From positions 186,001 to 250,000 of the forward strand of contig PQWQ01000017.1 of the NCBI GenBank assembly GCA_002943765.1: 64,000 nucleotides of DNA, given 5' to 3'. Each line of letters opens with the position of its first letter. Positions within the stretch are counted from its first letter, which is position 1. Below, in pieces: positions 10,217 to 20,960 of the stretch. Under the pieces are notes generated by a model. That model searched no databases. It was not told the origin of the DNA and worked only from the letters and a program-made list of their open reading frames with translations. The DNA is from Psoroptes ovis (lineage: Eukaryota; Arthropoda; Arachnida; Sarcoptiformes; Psoroptidae). A program made the position numbers and the translations under genes.

Positions 10217-12573
10217 TTACAAAACACCATAATGTTGATATTTAATATGATGAACATCACCGATTTTGTTTAAAATTCTTATCACATGATCTAATGTTTT
10301 ATGTGAATGTTGTGCAGTCATACAAAGCCGAATACGATTTGTTGTCAACGATGTTGCCGGATAACCGGCGCTGACCAATGCAAGACCATTACGTATTGCC
10401 ATTCGAACGATCGATCCTAATGTGCCGGGCATATAAACCATAATCGGTATCACTGGTGAATCATAATGTCCAGCAATAATGAAACCTAAACGTTTCAAAT
10501 GATCACGCATATAATGTGTGTTGGATAGCAATTGTTGTATTCTCCGTTTCCCTTGAATTGTGATAATTTTATTTGTTAATTCCAAGATAAATTAATCTAA
10601 ATGTTGCTTACCTTCGTAATTATATTGTTCGTGATTGGTTAAAATTGATAATGTATTCATAATTTGTTGAATGATTGGCGGTGAAATGCTTCCAGCATAA
10701 TTCGATAATGAATATTGTCGAATATGATCGATTAGTTGGCGGCGGCCAGCCAAATAACCACCAGCAGCTGCAAAACTTTTAGTCATTGTACCCATTAATA
10801 AATCAATATCATCGGGATTACAATCGAAATAATCGACAACACCACGGCCATTCGGGCCTAACGCACCGATACTATGTGCTTCATCCACATACAGATAGCA
10901 TCGATATTTTCGTTTTAATTGAATCAATTTCGGTAAATCAACAATGGTACCTTCCATACTGTAAACACCTTCGACAATAATTATTATCTTTCGCCATGGC
11001 TTACCATTCGGTTGTCCATCTAATATTGATCTGCAAATGATTCGCTCTAAATCATTACAATCTATTCGTGTGTAAATAGATATTTCAAAACAAAATTAGT
11101 TGATCTGGTTTGGCATAGCTTGAAAATAAACAAACCATTATGTTTAAAATATTTGAATGTAGCACCAGAAAGGAAAATACCGGACTTGGCCGATGCATGG
11201 CTATGTTTATCGGCCAATATCAAGCATTGCTCATCGGCTAATGATGGAATATTGGTTGAATTCGTAGCGAAACCCATACCAAATATGGCACATGATTCAA
11301 CACGTAAAAATTTGGCAAATTTCGTCTCCAATTCTTCTAATAAATCCAATTTTCCTGCCAGAAAAAAATAGACCTTAAGGTTAGCACCTTTGATTCATTA
11401 TAATCATTAATCAATGGTAATACCGATTTCATGTATTGCATTAACACTGACACCATATTTTCGTATTGTTTGTTCGATCGATGGATCATTGGAACTTGAT
11501 TTTGAAAAACCAAGATAATCATATGATGCTAGATTGATACATTGCTGTTGTTTACCCGTCAATTCGAATGTAAAATTGCGATCATTTGATTCGCGTTCCA
11601 ATACGGTGACAACGCCACCAGGATTCCCAGTGATCGGTATCGAAAATATATCAGCAATACGACGATAAATATAGCGGGTAAAGAATGCTTGCCAGCTATT
11701 GTATAACGGGTGGTAACCCTACATTAATTCCAAAAAATACAAAATCAAATCAACATTCAAACGATAATCGAATCAAATTTCAAAGATCAATCATACCTCA
11801 CGATTCAATTCTTTAATCACGTTATAATTACCAATGTTTGCCCATTCCAGTATCATACGAAAATAACCGAATAATATTAGTACGAAATATGCTAAATAAC
11901 AAAGATAACGCATTACAAATGATGGTTCAATGATTGTGTTCGATCCTGTGGAATAATATTCATCAATTGTTTGCGTTTTGTATTGATGATCATCATCATT
12001 ATTGCCATAATTGTCTCGATTAACATGGTTATAACCATTGATATTATTATTATTACAATCAATGATTAATTGTTTAATTTTCTTTAATTCATTCAAACAA
12101 TGAAAACAATGGAAATGATTTTTCATTTTAATGCATCGATAATGGCGATGTCGTCGTTTACGGACATTATTATGATTGCTGCTGTTGTTTCGGTTTATAT
12201 AATTACGATACGGATATGAATTATTTAAATTATTTGAATTGATTTCTGAGTAATTATCGCTGTTATTATGGTCATTATTGATATTTACAAGATTAGTTTT
12301 GATTGATAAGTTCAATGTTGATGTTACTGATGATGATGATGATACTATCAGATTATTATCATGAATAATTTCCGGGTTTCGCGTCAATATTTCCGCTGTA
12401 TTTTCGAATGATTTGTTAATGGTGATGCTATCATTGAGCGTATCTTTATTGCGATATTCATCGTTGTCAATATTTTGCTGCTGTCTGTGGACATTTTTTT
12501 TCTTTTCAAGCTTATTTCGATGTTGATGTCCTAGTGAATCATACGATTCAACGACCGCATCGTTTGCGACCAT
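10217..12573 (-). CDS. SPTLC2: Serine palmitoyltransferase long-chain base subunit 2
   Basis: Five minus-strand exons, 12573-11797, 11718-11424, 11354-11136, 11061-10612 and 10551-10217, join in phase to 691 residues. It is the PLP-binding subunit of the ER enzyme that condenses serine with palmitoyl-CoA, the first step of sphingolipid synthesis. Seen: one membrane segment (YLCYLAYFVLILFGYF, about residue 230); GYHPLYNSW as in family GFVPLYQ; INLASYDYLGF; GMGFATNSTNIP; the VDEAHSIGALGPNGRGVVDYF block; and PLP lysine K525 in GTMTKSFAAAGGY. The fold-type I C-terminal domain is complete. The N-terminal 200 residues are an Asn/Ser/His-rich extension absent from vertebrate proteins (about 560 residues). 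It shares a short divergent promoter with the ZNHIT2-like gene. Confidence 0.93.
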
Positions 12574-13152
12574 GTTTTTTATGACCAGAGATTTTCAATG
12601 ATAAATTCTTGATCAAGTTTTGAATTTATGAAATTTGACAACATAAATCAGTGAAATGATTTTGATTGCTTGATCACTAAATTAAACAAAAAGTAAACGT
12701 TATAACTCGATGAATCTAAACACAAAGAATAACTTACAATTCAATGATCATTGTCATTGCGATTATTCTATCAATTTGAAGCCTAAAAACCTGAAAATTT
12801 AAAATAATAAAAGCTGAAATTATACTTTTGCTTAATCATTCAATCATATTTACCTATACAAAATATGAATTCACAATGATTTACACATTTTCAAATAATC
12901 AGGTGAAATTATTGCGTAGTTTTTCGTATGATCTAAATAGGTGGTCTAAATTACAATATAGATCAACATTAACTTTAAAATCAACATCAACATCAAGATC
13001 AATGATAATACTGATTTGTAAATTAAAATCAAAATATCCTTTTTAAAAATTCAAAATTTTGTTTTTCAGCACCATCTGGTGTCGGAATTCCGAACTAAAT
13101 TTGTTTTGATTTTTCAAATTTTTTCACATTTTTTTTCTTTTAAATTGTGAAA
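12574..13152. promoter_or_regulatory. Bidirectional promoter, SPTLC2 / ZNHIT2
   Basis: The 579-base gap separates two divergent starts. CACCATCTGGTGTCGG at about 13070, reading ACACCAGATGGTG on the other strand, is CTCF-like and lies about 85 bases upstream of the ZNHIT2 ATG. No TATA box stands out. Shared regulation is inferred from the arrangement. Confidence 0.45.
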
Positions 13153-14644
13153 ATGGATTTAAATTTAAACATTTTCAAAAATAGATCAAGATCGAAATCT
13201 CGTCTAAAACGCTTTCAAACGATTGCTTCGAAAGATTTGCCATGTTATTTGTGAGTAATTTTGGATTGATATGATTTGATTGAACCATTGAATTAATCTT
13301 TTTTATTTTTCAAAAAACAGCTGCAACAGTCCAAATGGCCAGTATCAATGTTCACGATGTCATCGTCGTTATTGTTCATTGAATTGTTTTCGAAGCCGTA
13401 AACACATTGATTGTTCCGAGCAATTTTATAAACATTTAGTATTGGAACAATTAAAATCTACCAATGCCGATGATAAGGAAAAATTTATGAAAATTCTTGC
13501 CCGTAATCATAGTTTAGTCGATTATATGGACGTTCTGTCATTGACAGATGATGAAAAATCTATGGATAATGACAAAAACGACCGGATAAATCAATTTTTA
13601 GAACGTATTATGACAATATTTGAATCTGAAGAAGACGACATTGATAAAATTTGGACCGAAAAATTGACCGAAAACGATCGAAATGAATTTATTGATTTGG
13701 TTAATTCAAATCTGAGTTATTTCGAACAATTCGTAGAAGAATGGCAACCATGGTGGATACAGAATGAATGGCAATCAATTGTGATCAATGAAAATGACGG
13801 TCAATCATATCCAACTATGAAATATTTGGCTCATATTGAACCATTATCCAGATTGACACGTAAATCTCCATCACCATTATTGATGAATATGATCCTTTCA
13901 TTATGTTTGGTGTATTGTTACATTTGTCGTTCGTATAATGGTGAATTGAATGATTATGACAGTCAGGAAAATTCGTTAGACGTCTTCAACTACGTGATCA
14001 TTGAAAAATTATTCAAATTATTACCCGAATTGAAATCTTCATATAATTCCAATGATAAATTAATGAAAATGGAAAATTTTGCCACCACTCTCGACGTGCT
14101 AATCGAACGAATAATGATTGATGATAATGAAAATGAAAACAACAATGATGATGATAATCAAATGATCGATACAACATTAACAAATTTAAATGAACAAAAA
14201 TTTAAAATCATACGATTATTAGATGATTTAAAATTGTTGATTGATTGGAATCCTATTGGTAGATGTATGATTATAAACAATACGGATTTGAAAATCACTC
14301 ACAACAATAATGATGATGACGATGCTACCGAAAATGTACATAGCGATAAATATCAAACATCAAAAGCAATAACATTGATATTGAATGATTTATGTCGTAT
14401 GATTGATTTGATAATGGTTAACATTGAAAATAACAATGATAATCGATCAAAAGATTGTAAACACCAAAGAAAACAATTGATTTTACTTAAGAAAAAGCTA
14501 TTATTTTATCTAAGTTTTAATATTGAATATTGTCATCAATATTTAAATGAAAATCAACAAAATTTATTTAAAAATTTAATTGAAATTAAACAACAATGTT
14601 TATGTAAAGAAATCAATCATAAAGACGAAGAAGAAAAAGAATAA
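13153..14644 (+). CDS. ZNHIT2: Zinc finger HIT domain protein, ZNHIT2-like
   Basis: Two exons, 13153-13250 and 13321-14644, give 473 residues. The N-terminus carries a complete HIT zinc finger: C31-x2-C34, C43-x2-C46, C51-x3-C55, H61-x2-C64. It is followed at once by EQFYKHLVLEQLK, the helix that follows the finger in ZNHIT2, and later by WQPWW (about 121-125) and a Pro-rich stretch then hydrophobic helix (PSPLLMNMILSLCLVYCYICRSYNGE), also shared with ZNHIT2. ZNHIT2 works with the R2TP/PAQosome chaperone in assembling U5 snRNP and other complexes. The C-terminal half is rich in Asp/Asn runs and poorly conserved. It converges with the malate dehydrogenase gene, with only 136 bases between the stops. 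Confidence 0.82.
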
Positions 14645-14780
14645 AATCTTGGCTGTTTTTGCTGATAACAATTTGAAATTGGAATTCGTTGATCCTTAAA
14701 ATCTAAAATTTGAATTTCTTAATTATTACGGATAAGATTTGAATTTTTCGTTCAATGATTATTATTCAATTCGATGATTC

Positions 14781-15827
14781 TCAAGCATTTTCAGTGGCAA
14801 CCAATGCTTCTTGTTTTTCTTCCAACAATTCATCAGCGGTGATTTTGATTCTTGCTTTAGCTACATCATCCCATTGCAATCCTGGTACGATTTTCCATTC
14901 ACGATTTTCACATGTACATGGAAAACTGAATATAATATCATCTGGTATTCCATATGGATTACCAGTTGATATGACACCCATCGATGCCCAACGATTCGCA
15001 TCGGTACCATTCCACCAATCATGCATATGATCAGCTGCAGCTTTAGCTGCCGACATTGCTGATGATAGCTTTCGGGCTGCAATCACTGCGGCACCTCTTT
15101 TTTGTATTAATTGAATAAATTTTTCATCATGTCCTTCGAATTTTATCGGTTGACCATCGGACATGATTGCATTACTAATATCAGGGAATTGTGTCGATGA
15201 ATGATTACCCCAAATAATGACACGTTGTACATTGGTTATTGGACAATTCAGTCGTGCTGCTAATTGATATTGGGCACGATTTTGATCTAAACGTGTCATT
15301 GCTGTGATATTTTTTGCCGGTATTTTCGGTGAAGCAAATTTCGTTGCAATCAATGCATTCGTATTGGCTGGATTACCGACAACCAATACTTTTACATCTG
15401 GTTTCGCATGATTAGCTAATGCACGTCCTTGTGATGCAAATATTTTTACATTTGCTGCTAATAAATCTTTACGTTCCATGCCTTCACGTCTAGGCATTGA
15501 ACCGACCAGAAATGCTGCATCAATATCTTTGAATGCTTCAGATTCATCCGTTGTTGCTATAACAGTCTCAAGTAATGAAAATGAACAATCATTGATTTCC
15601 ATTACAACACCATCCAGTACTTGTTTCATCGGTGGTATATCTAACAAATGAAGAATGATTTTTTGTTCTCGGCCAAAAACATCACCACGTGCAACGATCG
15701 GTATTAAACTGTAGCCAATTTGACCGGCAGCACCTATTATACAAAATCAAACATTTAGAATAATTCAAAAATGACCAACAAATTTTTAATACGAACCGGT
15801 AATTAAAACACGAACTGGTGAAGCCAT
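14781..15827 (-). CDS. MDH1: Malate dehydrogenase, cytosolic
   Basis: Two exons, 15827-15797 and 15733-14781 (31+953 nt), give 327 residues against about 334 in vertebrate MDH1. It catalyses malate + NAD+ to oxaloacetate + NADH in the cytosol, as part of the malate-aspartate shuttle. Seen: the NAD-binding motif TGAAGQIGYS straddling the intron; HLLDIPPM; the substrate-binding loop GSMPRREGMERKDLL (R92/R93); VGNPANTNA; RLDQNRAQ; and the catalytic His188 in IIWGNHSSTQFPD. The cytosolic type is indicated by the MPRREGMERKDLL loop and by the absence of an import leader. The intron splits the Gly-rich loop. Confidence 0.95.
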
Positions 15828-16467
15828 GATTTTGAATGATTATTTTCAATTGATTAAATCAAACGAAAAAATTAACAAAAATACTTGAAGTAATGTGAAT
15901 TTAAAATTCAAATGACAAAAAAAAAAACAATAAAAACAACAAAAAAGTCTTTGAATTTTTCAATTTTTCAACCAAATAAACGTATTAAATTGAATCAGTT
16001 AATATAAACTGTATATATTTTCGTTCAAAGGTTGTTCAAATATGTTTTCAATTCATTCATTTATTTAATATTTTCTTATTTATTTCATTTTCAATTAATA
16101 TTTATCAAAAGATAATCAGCTGTTATTTAAGAAGAAGAAAATAAATTAAAATGAAAAAACATTTAATACTTTTCAATTAAATGTCACATTCAAATTCATT
16201 GAAATACATTTAATACTTTTAATTTTGAGGAGCATAAAGAAAAAAATGTCTTCGTAGCTGTTTTTTTCTTTAATTTCTATGTGTATTTGTCATCAAATCA
16301 TTGATTTTTAATGGGTTTTCAGTACATTTTTTTCCATTTACATTTTGTTTGTTTATTTGTCATTCATTTTTCAATAATATTGAAAATTATCAAAAATTTG
16401 TTTTTCATTTATTTTTTGTTTATTTTTTCGTTGTGTTTGTTTACATTTTAGTTTGTACTGTCTTCTA
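15828..16467. other. Spacer upstream of MDH1; no gene seen
   Basis: Very AT-rich. It holds the MDH1 promoter region and no convincing reading frame. Confidence 0.5.
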
Positions 16468-16548
16468 TTGGGCTGTCCGAAAAGTTTTTGCCGATTTTTC
16501 CAATGTTTTTCAATCAGTAAATCGGCAAAAACTTTCAGGACAGCCTAA
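16468..16548. mobile_element. Mariner-type MITE, 81 bp
   Basis: TTGGGCTGTCCG at the left is paired with AGGACAGCCTAA at the right, with TA on both sides (16466-16467 and 16549-16550). The interior (CCGATTTTTCCAATGTTTTTC) does not clearly match the three main subfamilies. It lies about 350 bases upstream of the next coding start. Confidence 0.85.
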
Positions 16549-16754
16549 TATTTCTACTGTTATCAATGTCATTTATGGTTTTTTTTGCTCCTCCCCGTTT
16601 TTTTTTTTCGTTTTCATTCGATTTATAATTGAATTTTTTCGATGTGGTAGTAGCGGTAGGGAAAACAAATGACTATTGAGTTTGGTGGTAGTGGCACTGA
16701 GTTGTGTTGATCCCAAGTTTTTTTCTGCTGTTCACAAATATCGATTGTGATTTG

Positions 16755-16762
16755 TATCGATA
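16755..16762. promoter_or_regulatory. DRE-like TATCGATA element
   Basis: A perfect TATCGATA, the DNA replication-related element of insect promoters, lies 136 bases before the ATG at 16898; a second ATCGAT-like site is just upstream. The role is by analogy with Drosophila. Confidence 0.35.
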
Positions 16763-16897
16763 GTTTCGTTCGCTCGGTTTTTTGTTCTAAAATTTCCTTT
16801 GTTCGATTATTTTGTTCGATTTTTTTGTGTTTAAATTTGGTCCAAATTGTGACGTATTTTCGTAATTAATTTTGATTTTGACCAGTGAAAGTTATCA

Positions 16898-18331
16898 ATG
16901 GGTGGTCAATGTTCTATAATACCGAATCAAGAGCCAGAATATCAAGTATTAATGATGCCAACATCGAATAATCGCCATAATAATCGTCATGGAAAAGGTT
17001 CACGATCATCATCATCATCATCATCGTCGTCATCTGCGCGACCACCAGCATTACCGAATCCTCCAGCCATGCAACCCCTGCCAATTTATGGATATTCAGG
17101 TGGTTATCCAATTATTCAAGGATATAATTATGCACAACCATCACCGCAACAACAACCGATGCCATTAGGCTATCCGTATAATCCATATTATCCATACGGT
17201 ATTAATCCAATGTTTCCACCACAGCCACCGCAACAACAATCACCAATAATGCCCATGCAGCAACTACCACCACCAATTTATCGACAAACAAGTAAAGAAT
17301 TTTGTCCACCAGAACTATACGAATCGATGATACGAATGATGGCCGAAATGAAAACGAAAAATAAATCAATTGTAAATGACGAAAAAAGTAGTTCAATTTC
17401 GAAGAAAAAATCTAGAAATCAATCATCAATAAACAACGAAGGTGGTGGTGTTGGAAAAAATAAAAAACGATCAAAAACATTGTCAAATAAATCGATAAAA
17501 AATAAACAACAGCAGCAACAACAACAACGAAATAAATTTGACAACAACACATTAAGTGCAACATTTTCAATGAAGCAAAATCATTATCTATTCGATGCTG
17601 AAACGATACGTCATCAAACACCAAAAGAATTGGCTTTGAAATTAAGACAAATTTTGAATAATAATGACATTGATAATAATAAAAGACGACAAAAACATAC
17701 AAATATAATAGAACCATCATCAACAATGATGATGATGAATCATGAATCAATCGATTTGAAGAAAACAAATACAAACACCAATAATAATAACGATTCGTAT
17801 AATAAATCAATTGCAACAACATCAACAGAACCATTTGACATGAAAATCAATAATATTGAATATAATGGAAATGGAAATAGCAGTAATAATTCGATATTTC
17901 AAATAAAAATTGATAAAATTTTGCCATCATTATTACGAAAATCGAAATCGATGGCCATCAAATCATATGGACCGCCAACACCAATACTGGCATCATCGAT
18001 TGTGAATGATGATTCAAAACAACAACAACAACTACAGCAGCAGCAGCAACAACGACCATTGCCAATTTGTAGTTCTTTTAGTAAAAAGCATAAGATGCCA
18101 ATCATATCGGGTATAACGATTGGTAAATCATCTGAAATGATGAAACAAAAAGGTCAATTGAATAAACCTGATGAGTCTGAAGCGCAAAAACCTTTAAAAC
18201 CGATGATAATATTGAAGAAATATCAAAATCCTTTGACAAAAAATTGTAAATTAAATTTCTATTCATCATCTTCATCATCATCTGGATCATCTGATAGTGT
18301 TGGTGCTGGTGGTCGTGGTAAAACATCTTAA
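16898..18331 (+). CDS. Unrecognised low-complexity protein with N-myristoylation motif
   Basis: Single exon, 477 residues. I do not recognise the family. It begins MGGQCS, which fits the N-myristoylation consensus (Gly2, Ser6) with a neighbouring Cys5 that could be palmitoylated, so membrane attachment is likely. Next come a poly-Ser run, then a Pro/Tyr/Gly/Gln-rich segment (about 45-125) with repeated PYNPYYPYG-like units, a short ordered-looking stretch CPPELYESMIRMMAEMKTK (about 137-155), Lys-rich and poly-Gln regions, and a second short conserved-looking patch, HQTPKELALKLRQIL (about 239-253). The end is poly-Ser and Gly. The rest is probably disordered. The codon pattern is sustained over 1.4 kb with no stop, and a DRE-like motif lies upstream, so I consider it a real gene. 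Confidence 0.6.
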   Translation: MGGQCSIIPNQEPEYQVLMMPTSNNRHNNRHGKGSRSSSSSSSSSSARPPALPNPPAMQPLPIYGYSGGYPIIQGYNYAQPSPQQQPMPLGYPYNPYYPYGINPMFPPQPPQQQSPIMPMQQLPPPIYRQTSKEFCPPELYESMIRMMAEMKTKNKSIVNDEKSSSISKKKSRNQSSINNEGGGVGKNKKRSKTLSNKSIKNKQQQQQQQRNKFDNNTLSATFSMKQNHYLFDAETIRHQTPKELALKLRQILNNNDIDNNKRRQKHTNIIEPSSTMMMMNHESIDLKKTNTNTNNNNDSYNKSIATTSTEPFDMKINNIEYNGNGNSSNNSIFQIKIDKILPSLLRKSKSMAIKSYGPPTPILASSIVNDDSKQQQQLQQQQQQRPLPICSSFSKKHKMPIISGITIGKSSEMMKQKGQLNKPDESEAQKPLKPMIILKKYQNPLTKNCKLNFYSSSSSSSGSSDSVGAGGRGKTS

Positions 18332-19810
18332 GAAATTAAAATCTTAAAATTCAGAATTGATTTTGAAGATTAAAGTCAACAGATGGCATTACTGTCAAAA
18401 TTTTTTTTTAATCATCACTTTTTCCTTCCTATTTGTCAACAAGAACAAAACAACGAAACCTTCAACTGATTTCAGTGCTTCTACTCTATTCTTTTCATAC
18501 TTTCTTCTTTTTCAGCGTGCTACTACCTATTTTTTCATATTTGACATGCGCCGTCAAATTTTTTCTTTGTGATTCTCAAAGATTCGAAAAAAGAATCATT
18601 TTTGTTATAAAATTCGATACAAAGACATCATTTCGAAAAAAGAAAATTGAAGACAATGGACAGCTGAAGACCAGCCAAAAAAGCAAAAGTAAAAATACAA
18701 CAAATATTGATCGACTTTCGCGCCGTTTTTTAATGTTTTCTCTTCGCCATTTTCTCGCTTTTTCATTGTTTGTTGTTTGATCCAAATCATTTTGGATCAT
18801 CAAAGAGAAGAAATTTCCAGCGAAAAAAAATAGTAAATAGTGAATAGACCCGAATAATAGACAATAGATCTATTGTATCATTTCATTTTTTGGTGGAATA
18901 TCAACAACATCAAAGATACTTAACAATTTTTGGGTGGATTTATTTCATATTAAAAATGAATGAAAAAACTGTTTCCGAACAAATAAATAAATTGAATAAT
19001 TGATTGATTGACGGCCACCACAAAAATTTAAATCGTGAAAAATTTTTCAATCAAAGCAACACACACACACACACACACCACAAGTCAAGTATATAAATTT
19101 GTTCCAAATATGTAAGTATAGCACATATTTTGATGATTATTATTTATTGATGACCATATTTTCCATTTAATTTTTTTCTGATAGAAGAAATATTTTCGAT
19201 CAAAGACAGTGTAAATCATTGCTGTAAATCATACACTTGAAACAACAACAATAATAATTTCAAATAATATTCAATAGATTTCCATAAAAAGTAATCGAAG
19301 TGAAAAGCAAAGTGAAAATTTGAATTTTCAAGAAAATTTCGAGGAGGTAAGATTTATTCAAAGAAAATTTTACATTTTTTTCATATTTTTTTTGCCTCAA
19401 TGAAATAATTATTATCATCATTGAAACAATATGATAATTATGAATGAGCACATGGTGAAAAAAGAAATGAAATGAATGAATGAATGAATGAAGAGAATGA
19501 ACATCCACAGACATATACACGTCCTACGTGTTTGTTGATCAATTAATGAATGTTTGAATGAATGTGTTTTTTCTCTTCAAACCCAAATTTGGCTTTTGCA
19601 TCTTGAAAATTTTTCCATTTTCTTAAAAAAAAATTTCTCTTGAAGCCAATGTTGTCGTTGGTGGTGGTGGTTATCAAGGAAAAATCTTAAAGTTTTGAAA
19701 ATTTCATTTAATTTTTTTTCGTGTTTTTTTTTTCTATTTGCAGATCAAATCTCAATGTTTTTTTTTTGATGATTTCAAAGTAATTTAAATGTTTCAATAA
19801 TTGATATTTA
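18332..19810. other. Spacer and 5' region of the ZP gene; no gene seen
   Basis: Contains a (CA)n tract at 19059-19078, a tandem GAAT run near 19470-19490 and AT-rich sequence. An ACAGATGGCATT motif occurs at about 18380. Short frames on both strands around 18430-18800 lack any recognisable domain. Confidence 0.5.
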
Positions 19811-20910
19811 ATGATGAAATCATTATCGAAATTTATCATCATTTTATCTGTAATTACAACAACAACTACAACTGCGGGCACATTGGTCAAAAATGATCAT
19901 CACGATAATACAGATGGTAATAATGCTACAACATTGGCCACCGAAATCGTAAGCCTAACGAATAAATCTATTGATGAAAATCTTACGATAACATCAACAA
20001 TTGCATCATCAACAACATCATCTTTAATCAATGAAAATGTGCCATCATCAACAATATCGATACCGGTGACCACCAGCACTGCTGCTGCTGCCATAGCTAC
20101 ACAAACATCATTATCAGTTAATGATGGAAAAAATTCATCATCAAATGATGATTCGAGATTATCGTCAACACAAACGACAACAACAACAATTACTTCGACT
20201 TCTACGGTTCATACACCATTATCATCATCATCATCATCATCATCAACGACACCGCCGCCATCATCAACATCAACATCAACATCAAAATCATCATCATTAT
20301 CAATGAATATAACTAAATCTACAATGACAAAACAAAACAACAGTAATAATAATAATCATAAAAATAAATGGTCCATAAATAGTGAAGGAAATCATTATCA
20401 ATGTAAGTGTAATGTTGTTTGTGTGTGTGTGATTATCACACAATTTTTATTTTTATTTTGTTGAAACTTTTACATGAATTGAATGAAATGGTGAAAATGG
20501 AAATTTATTTTTTTCTTTCCGGAATTTCCGTTTTTCCGTTGTGCGATAAAGGAAAAAAAATCTTGACATCTCATTATTATTATTATTATTATGTGATCAT
20601 ACGATATAATGATGATTATGATTATTATTATGATTATGATTACGATTATTATTAACCATACAAAAATCTCTCCTGATAATAATAATAATAATAATAACAA
20701 GTCGGTACCGAAGAAGAACTTTAGTGATTTGGTGTTGTATGAAAAAAAAAATTACCAAATATTGGATTGTCCGAAAAGTTCTTGCCAATTTTTCAATAAT
20801 TTTCTATGATATAACCGGCAAAAACTTTCCGGACAACCTAATATTTATTAATATTATTATTTAGTGTTGGACCTTATTCATTTAATTTAATGAAAAATAA
20901 GTGTTGTTGT

Positions 20911-20960
<50 letters not shown>

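Noticed and set aside
18357..18803. Open frames of 60-115 codons on both strands
   Set aside because: They overlap on opposite strands, are hydrophobic/low-complexity, and match nothing recognisable.
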